From: Pseudorhizobium tarimense
GTDB taxonomy: Bacteria; Pseudomonadota; Alphaproteobacteria; Rhizobiales; Rhizobiaceae
Length of the DNA stretch: 64,000 nucleotides
NCBI RefSeq assembly: GCF_022968135.1
Contig: NZ_JALJRA010000007.1
Location: 186,001 to 250,000, forward strand
Direction of reading: 5' to 3'
Part shown: piece after piece, positions 18,675-28,245 of the stretch
How positions within the stretch are numbered: the first letter of the stretch is position 1
How the letters are laid out: the number at the start of each line of letters is the position of its first letter
Notes under the pieces: generated by a model
What the model saw: only the letters and a program-made list of their open reading frames with translations
The model's database searches: none
What the model was told of the DNA's origin: nothing
Program-made: the position numbers and the translations under genes

Positions 18675-18686
18675 AAACATATGTTT
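18675..18686. promoter_or_regulatory. Palindrome upstream of ldtR, candidate MarR operator
   Basis: AAACATATGTTT is a perfect 12-base palindrome inside TTAAACATATGTTTTAA, about 90 bases before the ldtR start. MarR-family dimers bind such sites and often repress their own gene. Assignment to LdtR is inference. Confidence 0.4.
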
Positions 18687-18774
18687 TAAGTCGAATTTTA
18701 TGGGCATTCGATAGTCTCACTCACAAGGCGGGAAGAAAACAAAAACCGCCAAGCAAAACAGTGAGGCAGACATC

Positions 18775-19287
18775 ATGAACACGAAACTGAAGCCGCAGGC
18801 AGCGGTCACAGCAGACCCGCGTGAAGAAACCATCCGCTCACTCTACATGGAGTCTCTCCACCTGGTCGAGCGTCTCCATCGCCGCCTTCTCGACGTCATC
18901 AAGGACGAGTTCGACCGTCGGGGTCGTGACGACATCAATGCCGTCCAGGCGCTGCTGCTCTTTAACATCGGCAATTCCGAACTCTCCGCCGGCGAACTGC
19001 GCTCGCGCGGTTACTACCTCGGCTCGAACGTCTCCTATAACGTCAAGAAGCTGGTAGATCTGGGCTTCATCAACCATCAGCGCTCCCGCATCGACCGCCG
19101 CTCGGTCCGCATTAGCCTGACGGAAGAAGGCCAGGAGATCGCCGAAACCGTCGCAAAGCTCTACGAGCGCCATATCGGCTCGATCGAAAAGGTCGGCGGC
19201 ATTGGCGAGGGCGAGTTCGCCCAGATGAACAAGCTCCTCCAGCGCCTCGACCGCTTCTGGAACGACTCGATCGCCTACCGTCTCTAA
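18775..19287 (+). CDS. ldtR: MarR-family regulator LdtR
   Basis: A 170-residue winged-helix regulator. The DNA-binding region is LSAGELRSRGYYLGSNVSYNVKKLVDLGFINHQ with the wing RSRIDRRSVRISLTEEG. It closely resembles LdtR of Liberibacter and Sinorhizobium, which controls the adjacent L,D-transpeptidase gene and osmotic tolerance. Dimerisation helices flank the domain (SLHLVERLHRRLLDVIKDEF and the C-terminal LLQRLDRFWNDSI). A terminator follows the gene, and ldtP lies about 330 bases downstream with its own upstream region. Confidence 0.9.
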   Translation: MNTKLKPQAAVTADPREETIRSLYMESLHLVERLHRRLLDVIKDEFDRRGRDDINAVQALLLFNIGNSELSAGELRSRGYYLGSNVSYNVKKLVDLGFINHQRSRIDRRSVRISLTEEGQEIAETVAKLYERHIGSIEKVGGIGEGEFAQMNKLLQRLDRFWNDSIAYRL

Positions 19288-19329
19288 TCCACGAGAGGCC
19301 AGCAGGCAGCCACATCTCCAGTCGCTACC

Positions 19330-19361
19330 AAAACCGGATGCGTCCCTGCGCGTCCGGTTTT
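19330..19361 (+). terminator. Terminator after ldtR
   Basis: AAAACCGGA and TCCGGTTTT form a 9-bp stem around a 14-base loop, with the T-run built into the right arm. It separates ldtR from ldtP. Confidence 0.7.
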
Positions 19362-19614
19362 CGCGTTGCCGAAAAGGCACATCCGGCCCTTCACGTCCTG
19401 CTCTCGACGATGTCAACGCCCTGCAGGTCTCTGCCGCCGTTCCGAGACACGAATTGGCCATATTGCCGTGGGATCGCCAGCCATGGTTGCTGGGATGCGG
19501 CATTGGATTCGGGACCGAATTCGAAATCCGTCGCCGGCAGTGCGCAGGTGCGCCTTTGTTAACCACATCTCGCTAAGCATCGAGAATGCTGCACGGGAAC
19601 AGATGGGTAGAATG
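19362..19614 (+). promoter_or_regulatory. Upstream region of ldtP
   Basis: About 250 bases between the ldtR terminator and ldtP. No convincing coding frame is present, although a frame runs through it into ldtP. It should hold the ldtP promoter and the LdtR binding site; I could not pin a -35/-10 pair with confidence. Confidence 0.4.
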
Positions 19615-20946
19615 ATGTCGAAGAAAATCGGATCGGAAAATCTCTCTCGCCGCATGCTCTTGCGCTCGGCCGCTTCCGTCGGCGCTGCTGCGCTTGCAAC
19701 GCCCGCTCTTGCTCAGTCGGCGATCGAGAGCCTGATTGCTGCACCGCGTCGCGGTGCCTGGGATGACCAGTTCGATGCCAAGGGCAGCTCCCGCACGGTG
19801 GCATCCGTCGCCACCAACAATCCGGTGCTTGGCCCGCATGCACCCATCAACATTCAGCAGGCGATGATCAACTACCAGATGATCGTCGCAAACGGCGGCT
19901 GGCCGCAGGTCAATCCGGCGCAGACGCTGCGGATCGGCGTGGTCGATCCTTCCGTCCAGCAGCTGCGCCAGCGACTGATGATCTCCGGCGATCTACCTCA
20001 GTCTGCCGGCATGTCCGCCTCCTTCGATTCCTACGTGGACGGCGCCGTCAAGCGTTTCCAGGCACGTCACGGCCTGCCGGCGGATGGCGTATTGGGCGAG
20101 TTCAGCATCAAGGCAATGAACGTTTCGGCCCAGACGCGCCTGCAGCAGTTGGAAACCAATCTTGTTCGCCTGCAGTCGATGTCGGGCGATCTTGGCCGTC
20201 GCTATGTGATGGTCAACATCCCGGCCGCCTACATCGAAGCCGTTGAGAACGGCCGCATCGCGCTGCGCAACACTGCAATCGTCGGCAAGATCGACCGGCC
20301 GACCCATGCCATCAACTCAAAGATCTACGAGGTCATCCTCAACCCTTACTGGACCGCGCCGCGCTCGATCGTCGAGAAGGACATCGTGCCGCTGATGCGC
20401 AAGGACCCGACCTATCTGTCGCGCAACAACATCCGCCTGTTCGACGGCAACGGCAACGAGGTGGCGCCGGAGACGGTGGACTGGAATGCGGAAAAGGCGC
20501 CTAACCTGATGTTCCGTCAGGACCCGGGCAAGATCAACGCGATGTCCTCGACGAAGATCAACTTCCACAACCCCCACAACGAGTACATGCACGACACGCC
20601 CCAGCAGGGCCTGTTCAACAAGCTGATGCGCTTTGAATCCTCCGGCTGCGTGCGCGTGCAGAACGTACGTGATTTGACCAGCTGGCTCTTGAAGGAGACC
20701 CCCGGTTGGGATCGCCAGAACATGGAGCGGGTGATCGCCAGCCGTGTTTCCACGCCGATCAAGCTTGCCGAGGAAGTGCCGGTCTATATCGTCTACATCA
20801 GCGCCTGGTCGGCCGAGGATGGGATTGTGCAGTTCCGTGACGACATCTACCAGCTGGACGGCGCCACCGAGCTGGCGCTGCAGACAACGACCGGCATTGA
20901 ACAGTCCGCTGGCCCGATCAGCGAGCAGGACTTCCTGCCGCAGTAA
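19615..20946 (+). CDS. ldtP: L,D-transpeptidase (YkuD family)
   Basis: A 443-residue exported enzyme that makes or remodels 3-3 peptidoglycan cross-links. A twin-Arg-like leader (LSRRMLLRSAASVGAAALATPALAQ) precedes a peptidoglycan-binding domain (DSYVDGAVKRFQARHGLPADGVLG, about residues 135-165). The C-terminal YkuD domain holds catalytic His326 (HDTPQQG) and Cys345 (FESSGCVRVQN). The ATG at 19615 was chosen; ATGs at 19603 and 19612 are equally possible by spacing. It is the presumed target of LdtR just upstream. Confidence 0.92.
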   Translation: MSKKIGSENLSRRMLLRSAASVGAAALATPALAQSAIESLIAAPRRGAWDDQFDAKGSSRTVASVATNNPVLGPHAPINIQQAMINYQMIVANGGWPQVNPAQTLRIGVVDPSVQQLRQRLMISGDLPQSAGMSASFDSYVDGAVKRFQARHGLPADGVLGEFSIKAMNVSAQTRLQQLETNLVRLQSMSGDLGRRYVMVNIPAAYIEAVENGRIALRNTAIVGKIDRPTHAINSKIYEVILNPYWTAPRSIVEKDIVPLMRKDPTYLSRNNIRLFDGNGNEVAPETVDWNAEKAPNLMFRQDPGKINAMSSTKINFHNPHNEYMHDTPQQGLFNKLMRFESSGCVRVQNVRDLTSWLLKETPGWDRQNMERVIASRVSTPIKLAEEVPVYIVYISAWSAEDGIVQFRDDIYQLDGATELALQTTTGIEQSAGPISEQDFLPQ

Positions 20947-20973
20947 TCCGCGATCGCTCTCCGACCCTCTCAG

Positions 20974-21001
20974 AAGCCGCGGCGTCCTGCTGCGGCTTTT
21001 T
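20974..21001 (+). terminator. Terminator after ldtP
   Basis: AAGCCGC and GCGGCTT flank an 11-base loop, followed by TTTT. Confidence 0.65.
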
Positions 21002-21115
21002 CGTCTGCGGCGGCCGGTCAGCGGCCTGCAAATGTCGCTCGCCGTATTGCCGAAAACGGGACCACCCGCTAAGACGCGGGGCATATGCATCCTGATCTCC
21101 TGAGGAGCCCCGCCA

Positions 21116-22405
<1,290 letters not shown>

Positions 22406-22414
22406 GGACGAGGC

Positions 22415-22894
22415 ATGCGCTGCCCTTATTGCAGTTCGGAAGACACGCAGGTTAAGGATTCGCGCCCGGCGGAGGACAACACCTCCATCCGCCGGCGGCG
22501 CATCTGCCCCGAATGCGGTGGCCGCTTCACGACCTTCGAGCGGGTGCAGCTGCGCGAGCTGATGGTTACCAAGAAGACCGGTCGAAAGGTACCTTTCGAC
22601 CGCAATAAGCTGGTGCGTTCCTTTCAGATCGCGCTGCGTAAGCGCCCAGTCGACAACGACCGCATCGAGCGCGCCGTCTCCGGCATCGTGCGCCGGTTGG
22701 AAAGCTCCGGCGAGGCCGAGATTTCCTCGGAAGCGATCGGCCTGCAGGTGCTTGAGTCCTTAAAGACGCTCGATGACGTCGCCTTTGTCCGCTACGCCTC
22801 GGTTTATCGGGACTTCTCCCATGCCGAAGACTTTGAGAAGGTCATCGAGGAAATCAACGCAAAAATCGCCCGCGACACCGGGCTTGAGCCGTAG
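22415..22894 (+). CDS. nrdR: Transcriptional repressor NrdR
   Basis: A 159-residue protein with an N-terminal zinc ribbon (CPYC ... CPEC, residues 3-34) and an ATP-cone domain ([21 protein letters not shown], around 50-140). NrdR represses ribonucleotide reductase genes in response to dATP/ATP. AAGGACGAGG precedes the ATG. The ribD GTG start lies 2 bases after its stop, indicating co-transcription. Confidence 0.96.
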   Translation: MRCPYCSSEDTQVKDSRPAEDNTSIRRRRICPECGGRFTTFERVQLRELMVTKKTGRKVPFDRNKLVRSFQIALRKRPVDNDRIERAVSGIVRRLESSGEAEISSEAIGLQVLESLKTLDDVAFVRYASVYRDFSHAEDFEKVIEEINAKIARDTGLEP

Positions 22895-22896
22895 CC

Positions 22897-23988
22897 GTGG
22901 CCGTCAGCCACGAAGACCTGCGCTACATGGCAGCCGCCATGCGGCTGTCGCGCTGGCATACCGGTCTTACCGCCACCAATCCATCGGTCGCAGCCCTCGT
23001 GGTAAGAGATGGCGCGATCGTCGGTCGCGCCGTCACCGCCCCTGGCGGTCGCCCGCATGCCGAGACCCAGGCCCTCACTGAAGCCGGCGAGAGGGCGAGG
23101 GGAGCGACCCTTTACGTCACGCTGGAACCCTGTTCCCACCACGGCAAGACGCCCCCTTGCGCCGATGCGATCGTGAAAGCCGGCATTGCCCGCGTGGTTG
23201 TTTCCCTGACCGACCCAGACCCGCGCGTCTCCGGTCGCGGCCTTGCGAACCTTCGCGAGGCCGGCGTTGCCGTGGAAAGCGGCGTTATGGAGGAGGAGGG
23301 TCGCCGGGTGCTCTCCGCCTATCTCATGCGCCAGACGAGGGGTCGCCCGCAAGTGATCCTGAAGCTTGCCGTTTCCGCCGACGGCATGATCGGCAGGAGA
23401 GGCGATGGTCAGGTCTCCATCACCGGCCCCGCCGCCCGCGCGCAGGTGCATGTCCTGCGTGCCGAAACTGACGCTATCCTAATTGGCATCGGCACGGCGC
23501 TGGCCGACGATCCAGAACTCACCTGCCGCACGCCGGGGCTGCAAGCCCGCTCGCCGCTTCGCATCGTCCTCGACCGACGCCTGGAGCTGCCGCCGACGTC
23601 GAAGCTCGTCCGCACCGCCCGCGAGGTGCCGGTGCTGCTTACCTCGCTCGGCAGCGCGGCAGATGGCAGTGGCCGCCCCGCCCGCCGCGCGGCCCTAACG
23701 GATGCCGGCGTAGAGGTCATGGTAACCGAATCGCTTGATATGCTCCTCAATGCGCTCGCCGCCCGCGGCGTCTCCTCGCTTCTGGTCGAAGGCGGCGCGG
23801 CGGTGGCGACAAGCTTCCTGGCATCCGGCCTCGTCCATCGCATCCTTCTCTTCGAGGGCGCCGTGACGGTGGGTGCAGACGGCATTGCATCGCCGCTCAC
23901 CCGTGCCGATATTCCGGCAGGTTTTCGCCTCCTGCGCGAAGCGGCGTTCGGCCCCGACCGGCTCACCGAATATGAAAGGTCCTTCTGA
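22897..23988 (+). CDS. ribD: Riboflavin biosynthesis deaminase/reductase RibD
   Basis: A 363-residue bifunctional enzyme with a GTG start. The N-terminal deaminase has the zinc motif His54-Ala-Glu56 (GRPHAETQAL) and Cys79/Cys88 (PCSHHGKTPPC). The C-terminal reductase shows LKLAVSADGMIGRRGDGQ and SLLVEGGAAVATSFL. It converts the GTP-derived diaminopyrimidinone to 5-amino-6-ribitylamino-uracil phosphate. It overlaps ribC by one base (TGATG), so the pair is translationally coupled. Confidence 0.96.
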   Translation: MAVSHEDLRYMAAAMRLSRWHTGLTATNPSVAALVVRDGAIVGRAVTAPGGRPHAETQALTEAGERARGATLYVTLEPCSHHGKTPPCADAIVKAGIARVVVSLTDPDPRVSGRGLANLREAGVAVESGVMEEEGRRVLSAYLMRQTRGRPQVILKLAVSADGMIGRRGDGQVSITGPAARAQVHVLRAETDAILIGIGTALADDPELTCRTPGLQARSPLRIVLDRRLELPPTSKLVRTAREVPVLLTSLGSAADGSGRPARRAALTDAGVEVMVTESLDMLLNALAARGVSSLLVEGGAAVATSFLASGLVHRILLFEGAVTVGADGIASPLTRADIPAGFRLLREAAFGPDRLTEYERSF

Positions 23989-24611
23989 TGTTCACCGGCA
24001 TCGTCACCGATATTGGCATCGTTTCCGCCGTCACGCCGATGGACGAGGGCGTGCGGCTCAGGGTTGCCACCAGCTACGACCCGGCCACCATCGATATCGG
24101 CGCCTCCATCGCACATTCCGGCGTTTGCCTGACTGTGACGGCCCTTTCCGACGAAACCTCGAATGCCAGGTGGTTTGAGGTCGAGGCGTGGGAAGAGGCG
24201 CTGCGCCTCACCACCATCGCCGCATGGCGCGAAGGCACCCGCATCAATCTGGAGCGCGCTCTTAAGATCGGCGACGAGCTCGGCGGACACATTGTCTCCG
24301 GCCATGTGGACGGCAAAGCGGAAATCCTATCTGTCGAGCCGGAAGGCGAGGCGGTGCGAATCCGCTTGCGCGCGCCCGAAAGCCTCGCCCGCTTCGTCGC
24401 GCCCAAGGGCTCGGTTGCGCTTGACGGCACCTCTCTCACCGTCAATGCCGTCGACGGCGCCGATTTTGACATCCTTTTGATCCGCCACACACTCGCTGTC
24501 ACCACCTGGGGCGACCGCAAGCCCGGCGATTTTGTAAACCTCGAGGTTGACACCATGGCCCGCTACGCCGCGCGTCTGGCGGAGTTTCCGGTGAAGGGAC
24601 AAGTGCCTTGA
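23988..24611 (+). CDS. ribC: Riboflavin synthase alpha chain
   Basis: A 207-residue lumazine-binding protein with two similar beta-barrel halves: MFTGIVTDIGIVSAV ... IAHSGVCLTVTAL, then LGGHIVSGHVDGKAEIL ... VALDGTSLTVNAVDG. It joins two lumazine molecules into riboflavin (called ribE or ribC by organism). Its TGA stop (24609-24611) overlaps the -35 box of the next transcription unit. In many rhizobia ribH follows nearby; here 2.6 kb of accessory DNA intervenes. Confidence 0.95.
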   Translation: MFTGIVTDIGIVSAVTPMDEGVRLRVATSYDPATIDIGASIAHSGVCLTVTALSDETSNARWFEVEAWEEALRLTTIAAWREGTRINLERALKIGDELGGHIVSGHVDGKAEILSVEPEGEAVRIRLRAPESLARFVAPKGSVALDGTSLTVNAVDGADFDILLIRHTLAVTTWGDRKPGDFVNLEVDTMARYAARLAEFPVKGQVP

Positions 24612-24644
24612 CACGCGGGAGGGTGCTGTACATATTTCTGTACA
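24608..24644 (+). promoter_or_regulatory. yefM promoter with paired TGTACA operator
   Basis: TTGACA (24608-24613) and CATATT (24631-24636) are 17 bases apart. Two TGTACA hexamers lie at 24627-24632 and 24639-24644, exactly 12 bases centre to centre and covering the -10. TGTACA is the core of the YefM/YefM-YoeB operator known from E. coli. Confidence 0.75.
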
Positions 24645-24665
24645 TTGATCCGAGGATAGATCGCC

Positions 24666-24917
24666 ATGCCCACCGTCCGCTTCACGGAGTTCCGGCAGAA
24701 CTTCGCCACCCATTTCGATGCTGTTCTCGAATCTCGTGCACCACTCCTGGTGACTCGACAGGGGAAGGAGTCGGTCGTGGTCATCGCTGAAAATGAATTT
24801 GAAAGTATGCAGGAGACGCTTCATCTCCTCTCGACGCCTGCCAACGCGGATCGTCTGCGGGAGAGCATTGATCAAATACCGCAAGGTCAGGTGATGGAGC
24901 GGGATCCGACGCTCTGA
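24666..24917 (+). CDS. yefM: YefM antitoxin (Phd/YefM family)
   Basis: An 83-residue protein with the Phd/YefM DNA-binding N-terminus (VRFTEFRQNFATHFDAVLES ... PLLVTRQGKESVVVIAENEFESMQETLHLL). The disordered, acidic C-terminal segment (RLRESIDQIPQGQVMERD) occupies the toxin groove in known YefM-YoeB complexes. Its stop is immediately followed by the yoeB ATG with no spacer, and an operator lies upstream. It should neutralise YoeB and repress the operon. Confidence 0.93.
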   Translation: MPTVRFTEFRQNFATHFDAVLESRAPLLVTRQGKESVVVIAENEFESMQETLHLLSTPANADRLRESIDQIPQGQVMERDPTL

Positions 24918-25190
24918 ATGAAGCTCGTCTGGACGAATCATGCCTGGGACGACTACCTGTTCTGGCAGCGGACCGACATTCGAATGGTCGAGAGGGTCAA
25001 CGAACTTATACGCGATGCCAAGCGTTCTCCCTTTTCCGGCCTTGGTAAGCCCGAGCCGTTGAAAGGGGACCTTGCTGGCTTCTGGTCGAGGCGCATCTCG
25101 GGCGCTCACCGCTTCGTCTATAAGATCGCCGGTCCGGGCCTTGATCAGCGGCTGGAAATCGTTCAGTGCCGGTTCCACTACCGGAAGTAG
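24918..25190 (+). CDS. yoeB: YoeB mRNA-interferase toxin
   Basis: A 90-residue RelE-fold endoribonuclease that cuts mRNA at the ribosomal A site. The alignment by eye to E. coli YoeB is close (MKLVWTNHAWDDYLFWQ; KPEPLKGDLAGFWSRRIS). The catalytic Arg in SRRIS, the Glu of KPEPL and the C-terminal His-Tyr of CRFHYRK are all present, so the enzyme looks active. It carries an extra insertion (GPGLDQR) near the C-terminus relative to the E. coli protein. Confidence 0.93.
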   Translation: MKLVWTNHAWDDYLFWQRTDIRMVERVNELIRDAKRSPFSGLGKPEPLKGDLAGFWSRRISGAHRFVYKIAGPGLDQRLEIVQCRFHYRK

Positions 25191-25328
25191 TCGTTAGCGT
25201 AACGCTACTCCGCCGTCAGAATGCGGCCAGTCGAGCCCCAGCCGGGGCGCCTCGTCGCAAGTGCAGCCTCTGCCCTTCGCAATCGGGTTGCGATCTCTTA
25301 TCTAAGGCACAACCGACAGGACGTGCAC

Positions 25329-25796
25329 ATGCATCCCGATCTCACCGCCCGCGCCGCCCATTCCACCGAGATCCGCGCGCGAGCCGCAGCCGAGATGAAG
25401 GCGATCGGCATCGATGAGGCCTTCATCGCAAGGCTGGTGGAAACCTTCTACGGCCGCGTTCGCGCACACCCCGAACTCGGACCCGTCTTCGAGACCCGCC
25501 TTGCCGGCCGCTGGGATGCGCACATGGAAAAGATGGTCGCCTTCTGGTCCTCCGTCGCCTTCCGCACCGGTGCCTATGGCGGCAAGCCCGTCCAGGCGCA
25601 TCTTGGCGTCGCCAACATGACGCCCGACCTCTTCCCGCAATGGTTGGCGCTCTTTGCCGAAACACTCGACGCCGTTGCGCCGAGCCCTGCGGCAAAAACC
25701 TGGTTCATGACCACCGCCAACCGCATCGCCAGAAGCCTGGCGCTGTCGCTGTTTTACAACCCGGCGCTGGATGATCCGGCAGGGGCTGGGCGATAG
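25329..25796 (+). CDS. Group III truncated haemoglobin-like protein
   Basis: A 155-residue protein from the ATG at 25329. The pattern IDEAFIARLVETFYGRVRAHPELGPVF resembles the B/C/E helices of truncated globins, and the following WDAHMEKMVAFWSSVAFRTGAYGGKPVQAHLGV holds the proximal-histidine region (HLGV). Group III (trHbP) proteins are common in alphaproteobacteria; roles in oxygen or nitric-oxide chemistry are proposed but unsettled. It lies between the YefM/YoeB pair and a broken transporter. Confidence 0.82.
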   Translation: MHPDLTARAAHSTEIRARAAAEMKAIGIDEAFIARLVETFYGRVRAHPELGPVFETRLAGRWDAHMEKMVAFWSSVAFRTGAYGGKPVQAHLGVANMTPDLFPQWLALFAETLDAVAPSPAAKTWFMTTANRIARSLALSLFYNPALDDPAGAGR

Positions 25797-25942
25797 CTTC
25801 CGCCCGGCCCTAGCACTCGAAGGTCAGGGGCGTTTCGTGCCGCGTCCCTTAATCCGAACCGCCACCCCTCATTGGAACCGCTCGTCGATATGCTTTATTC
25901 GCTCGGAGATGACGTTGTCTATCACCACATGCGACAGCAGCA

Positions 25943-26551
25943 TTGGCCCTACAACCGACAATTCTTCCACTTGCTTCGGTCTTTGCGCTGGAATTCACCA
26001 TGCCGGTCTGGGTGGCCTTGCTCGCCTTCCTGTTCCTCAAGGAAAAGCTGACGACGCCGCGCATCCTCGCCACCATCGGTGGCTTTGTCGGAGTGCTGGT
26101 GATCGTCCGTCCCGGTCGGCATGGTCGACCCCGCCGCCGGCCTGGTGCTGATCGCCGCTGCCGGCTACGGCCTTGCGCTGATCCTCGTGAAGCAGCTGAC
26201 ACGGGAGGTCTCGCCAGGCGCAATCGTCGTCTGGATGATCCTCATCCAGCTGCCACTCGGCTTCCTCGTCTCGCTCACCGACTGGCGTCCCGTCAGCTTC
26301 ACCGATGTCCCCTGGATGCTGTCCGCCGGTATCGGTGCGCTCGCCGCTCATTACTGTCAGGCACAGACGCTGAAGCGCCTCGGCGCATCGGCCGTCATTC
26401 CTATCGATTTCATGCGCGTGCCCATGGCTGCCGTGGTGGGCTACTACGCCCATGGAGAGGCCATTGACCCGTGGTCTTCCTTGGCGGCGGCATCATCCTG
26501 TTTTCCAATTACCGCGCAGTCATGTCAGAGCGTCGTGCACTGCCAGGGTGA
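25943..26551 (+). pseudogene. Broken EamA/DMT transporter gene
   Basis: Three frames must be joined to read the protein. 25943 to about 26115 gives FALEFTMPVWVALLAFLFLK and on to GGFVGVLVIVRPG. From about 26121 a second frame gives a hydrophobic VDPAAGLVLIAAAGYGLALI stretch that runs to AVVGYYAHGEAID. A third frame then gives VFLGGGIILFSNYRAVMSER and stops at 26551. This is the latter part of a DMT transporter; its first domain is missing and at least two frameshifts are present. It is almost certainly non-functional. Confidence 0.8.
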
Positions 26552-26728
26552 AAAGCAGAGCCTTGCGGCGCTTGGGGCAAAGATTGCACACTCACCATCA
26601 AGGCAGGCGACCAATCTGCCCCGTTTCAATCTGCCTGACCCTGTGCAAAATGGTCTCTGCCAGCTGCGGCGTATCCGTCGCCGGCGAGAGATCTGACGAT
26701 CAAGACTATGATCGTATTCGGGAGCAGG

Positions 26729-27079
26729 ATGAGCGGACACAGGATCTACGGCGTCAGCGTCGCAAGCGTCTATCCCCTTTACGTCGCGAAGGCGGAGCGG
26801 AAGGGGCGAACCGGGAGCGAGGTAGATCAGATCATCTGCTGGTTGACCGGCCATGATCGCGAGAGCCTCAAGGCGGAACTGGAGGCGGGGACGTCGTTTG
26901 AGGATTTCTTCGCCAGGGCGCCGGCGATGAACCCGGCGCGCAGCCTGGTCAAGGGCGTCGTCTGCGGCGTTCGCGTGGAGGATATTGAAGAACCGACGAT
27001 GCGCGAAATCCGCTATCTGGACAAACTGGTCGACGAATTGGCCAAGGGCAAGCCGATGGAGAAGATCCTGCGCCGTTAG
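26729..27079 (+). CDS. DUF2200-family protein
   Basis: A 116-residue cytosolic protein. The ATG at 26729 has GGAGCAGG just before it; the frame starts earlier (26708) without a site. Its features match DUF2200: [20 protein letters not shown], then a conserved WLTGHD and [21 protein letters not shown] at the end. Function unknown. It is one of the accessory genes between ribC and ribH. Confidence 0.82.
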   Translation: MSGHRIYGVSVASVYPLYVAKAERKGRTGSEVDQIICWLTGHDRESLKAELEAGTSFEDFFARAPAMNPARSLVKGVVCGVRVEDIEEPTMREIRYLDKLVDELAKGKPMEKILRR

Positions 27080-27266
27080 TGGTTCGTCCTTCCAATTGGA
27101 TGACTGAGCGCAAGAAGCACCGGTCGGTGATATCACGGAGAAGCGCAGCGCGGTCCGGGAAACAGCCATGCGGGAAAAGTGCTTGCCTTCCCCGCAGCAG
27201 CGTGGTTTGTCCCGCGCCATCCCGCATTCAATGCCGACGCAGCCCCTTTGCCCGAAGGAATTCTTG

Positions 27267-27722
27267 ATGTCCGACACGTCCAAGCCCCATCTCCTGATCG
27301 TCGAGGCACGCTTTTACGATGACATGGCCGATGCGCTCCTCGACGGGGCAACGGCCGCGCTGACGGAGGCGGGCGCGACATGGGACGTGGTGACGGTGCC
27401 GGGTGCACTCGAAATTCCGCCTGCGATTGCCATGGCGCTCGATGCGTCGGAAAATGGCGGCGCCGACTATGACGGTTTCGTCGCGCTTGGCATGGTGATC
27501 CGCGGCGAGACTTACCACTTCGACATCGTTGCAAACGAATCCTCGCGCGCCCTGATGGACCTTGCCGTCTCGGAATCGCTTGCGATCGGCAACGGCATCA
27601 TGACGGTGGAAAACGAGCCGCAGGCCTGGGCGCGTGTGCGTCGCACCGAAAAGGACAAGGGCGGCTTTGCCGCGCGTGCGGCGCTGACGATGATCGCGCT
27701 GCGCGAAAAGCTGAATGGTTGA
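27267..27722 (+). CDS. ribH: 6,7-dimethyl-8-ribityllumazine synthase
   Basis: A 151-residue protein with the lumazine synthase fold: [39 protein letters not shown], and [20 protein letters not shown] with the catalytic His in ETYHFD. The ATG at 27267 ([10 protein letters not shown]) has AAGGA upstream. It condenses the ribityl-uracil with 3,4-dihydroxy-2-butanone phosphate, the step before RibC. nusB overlaps or abuts its end, a conserved rhizobial pairing. Confidence 0.95.
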   Translation: MSDTSKPHLLIVEARFYDDMADALLDGATAALTEAGATWDVVTVPGALEIPPAIAMALDASENGGADYDGFVALGMVIRGETYHFDIVANESSRALMDLAVSESLAIGNGIMTVENEPQAWARVRRTEKDKGGFAARAALTMIALREKLNG

Positions 27723-27726
27723 TCCG

Positions 27727-28209
27727 ATGACAGATGCAGACAAACCGGCGGTGAAACCCGCCAACCAGCGCGGTGCGGCCCGTCTCGCCGCCGTGCAGGC
27801 GCTCTACCAGATGGATGTCGGCGGTGCCGGCGTGCTGGAAGTGGTCGCCGAATACGAAGCCCATCGCCTGGGCCAGGAGCTCGACGGCGACACCTACCTG
27901 AAGGCGGACGCCTCCTGGTTCCGCTCGATCGTCTCGGGCGTAGTGCGCGACCAGGTGAAGATCGATCCCGTGGTGCGCGGTGCCCTGCAGAACGACTGGC
28001 CGTTGTCGCGACTCGATTCCACGCTCCGCGCCATCTTGCGCGCCGGCACCTTCGAGATCCTCGAGCGCAAGGACGTGCCGATCCCGGTGATCGTCACCGA
28101 ATATGTCGAGATCGCTCAGGCCTTCTTCGAGGGCGAGGAGCCGAAGATCGTCAACGCGGTACTCGACCGGATCGCCAAGCAGGTCCGCAGCCAGAACGCC
28201 GGCAAGTAG
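27727..28209 (+). CDS. nusB: Transcription antitermination factor NusB
   Basis: A 160-residue helical RNA-binding protein of the rRNA antitermination complex. The conserved N-terminal region is [20 protein letters not shown] (an arginine-rich motif followed by the first helix pair), and the C-terminal half ends in [18 protein letters not shown]. An in-frame ATG at 27715 overlaps the ribH stop and is an alternative start; [11 protein letters not shown] from 27727 looks more like the family N-terminus. Confidence 0.94.
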   Translation: MTDADKPAVKPANQRGAARLAAVQALYQMDVGGAGVLEVVAEYEAHRLGQELDGDTYLKADASWFRSIVSGVVRDQVKIDPVVRGALQNDWPLSRLDSTLRAILRAGTFEILERKDVPIPVIVTEYVEIAQAFFEGEEPKIVNAVLDRIAKQVRSQNAGK

Positions 28210-28245
28210 CGAGTCAGAAGAGACAGCCAAGGAAGGATGGGGACG

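Noticed and set aside
20947..21115. Possible glycine riboswitch upstream of glyA
   Set aside because: The interval holds the ldtP terminator and a GAGGAG ribosome site only, too short for the tandem aptamer.
27080..27266. Possible FMN riboswitch upstream of ribH
   Set aside because: No RFN-element core sequences could be found in the leader; nothing supports it.
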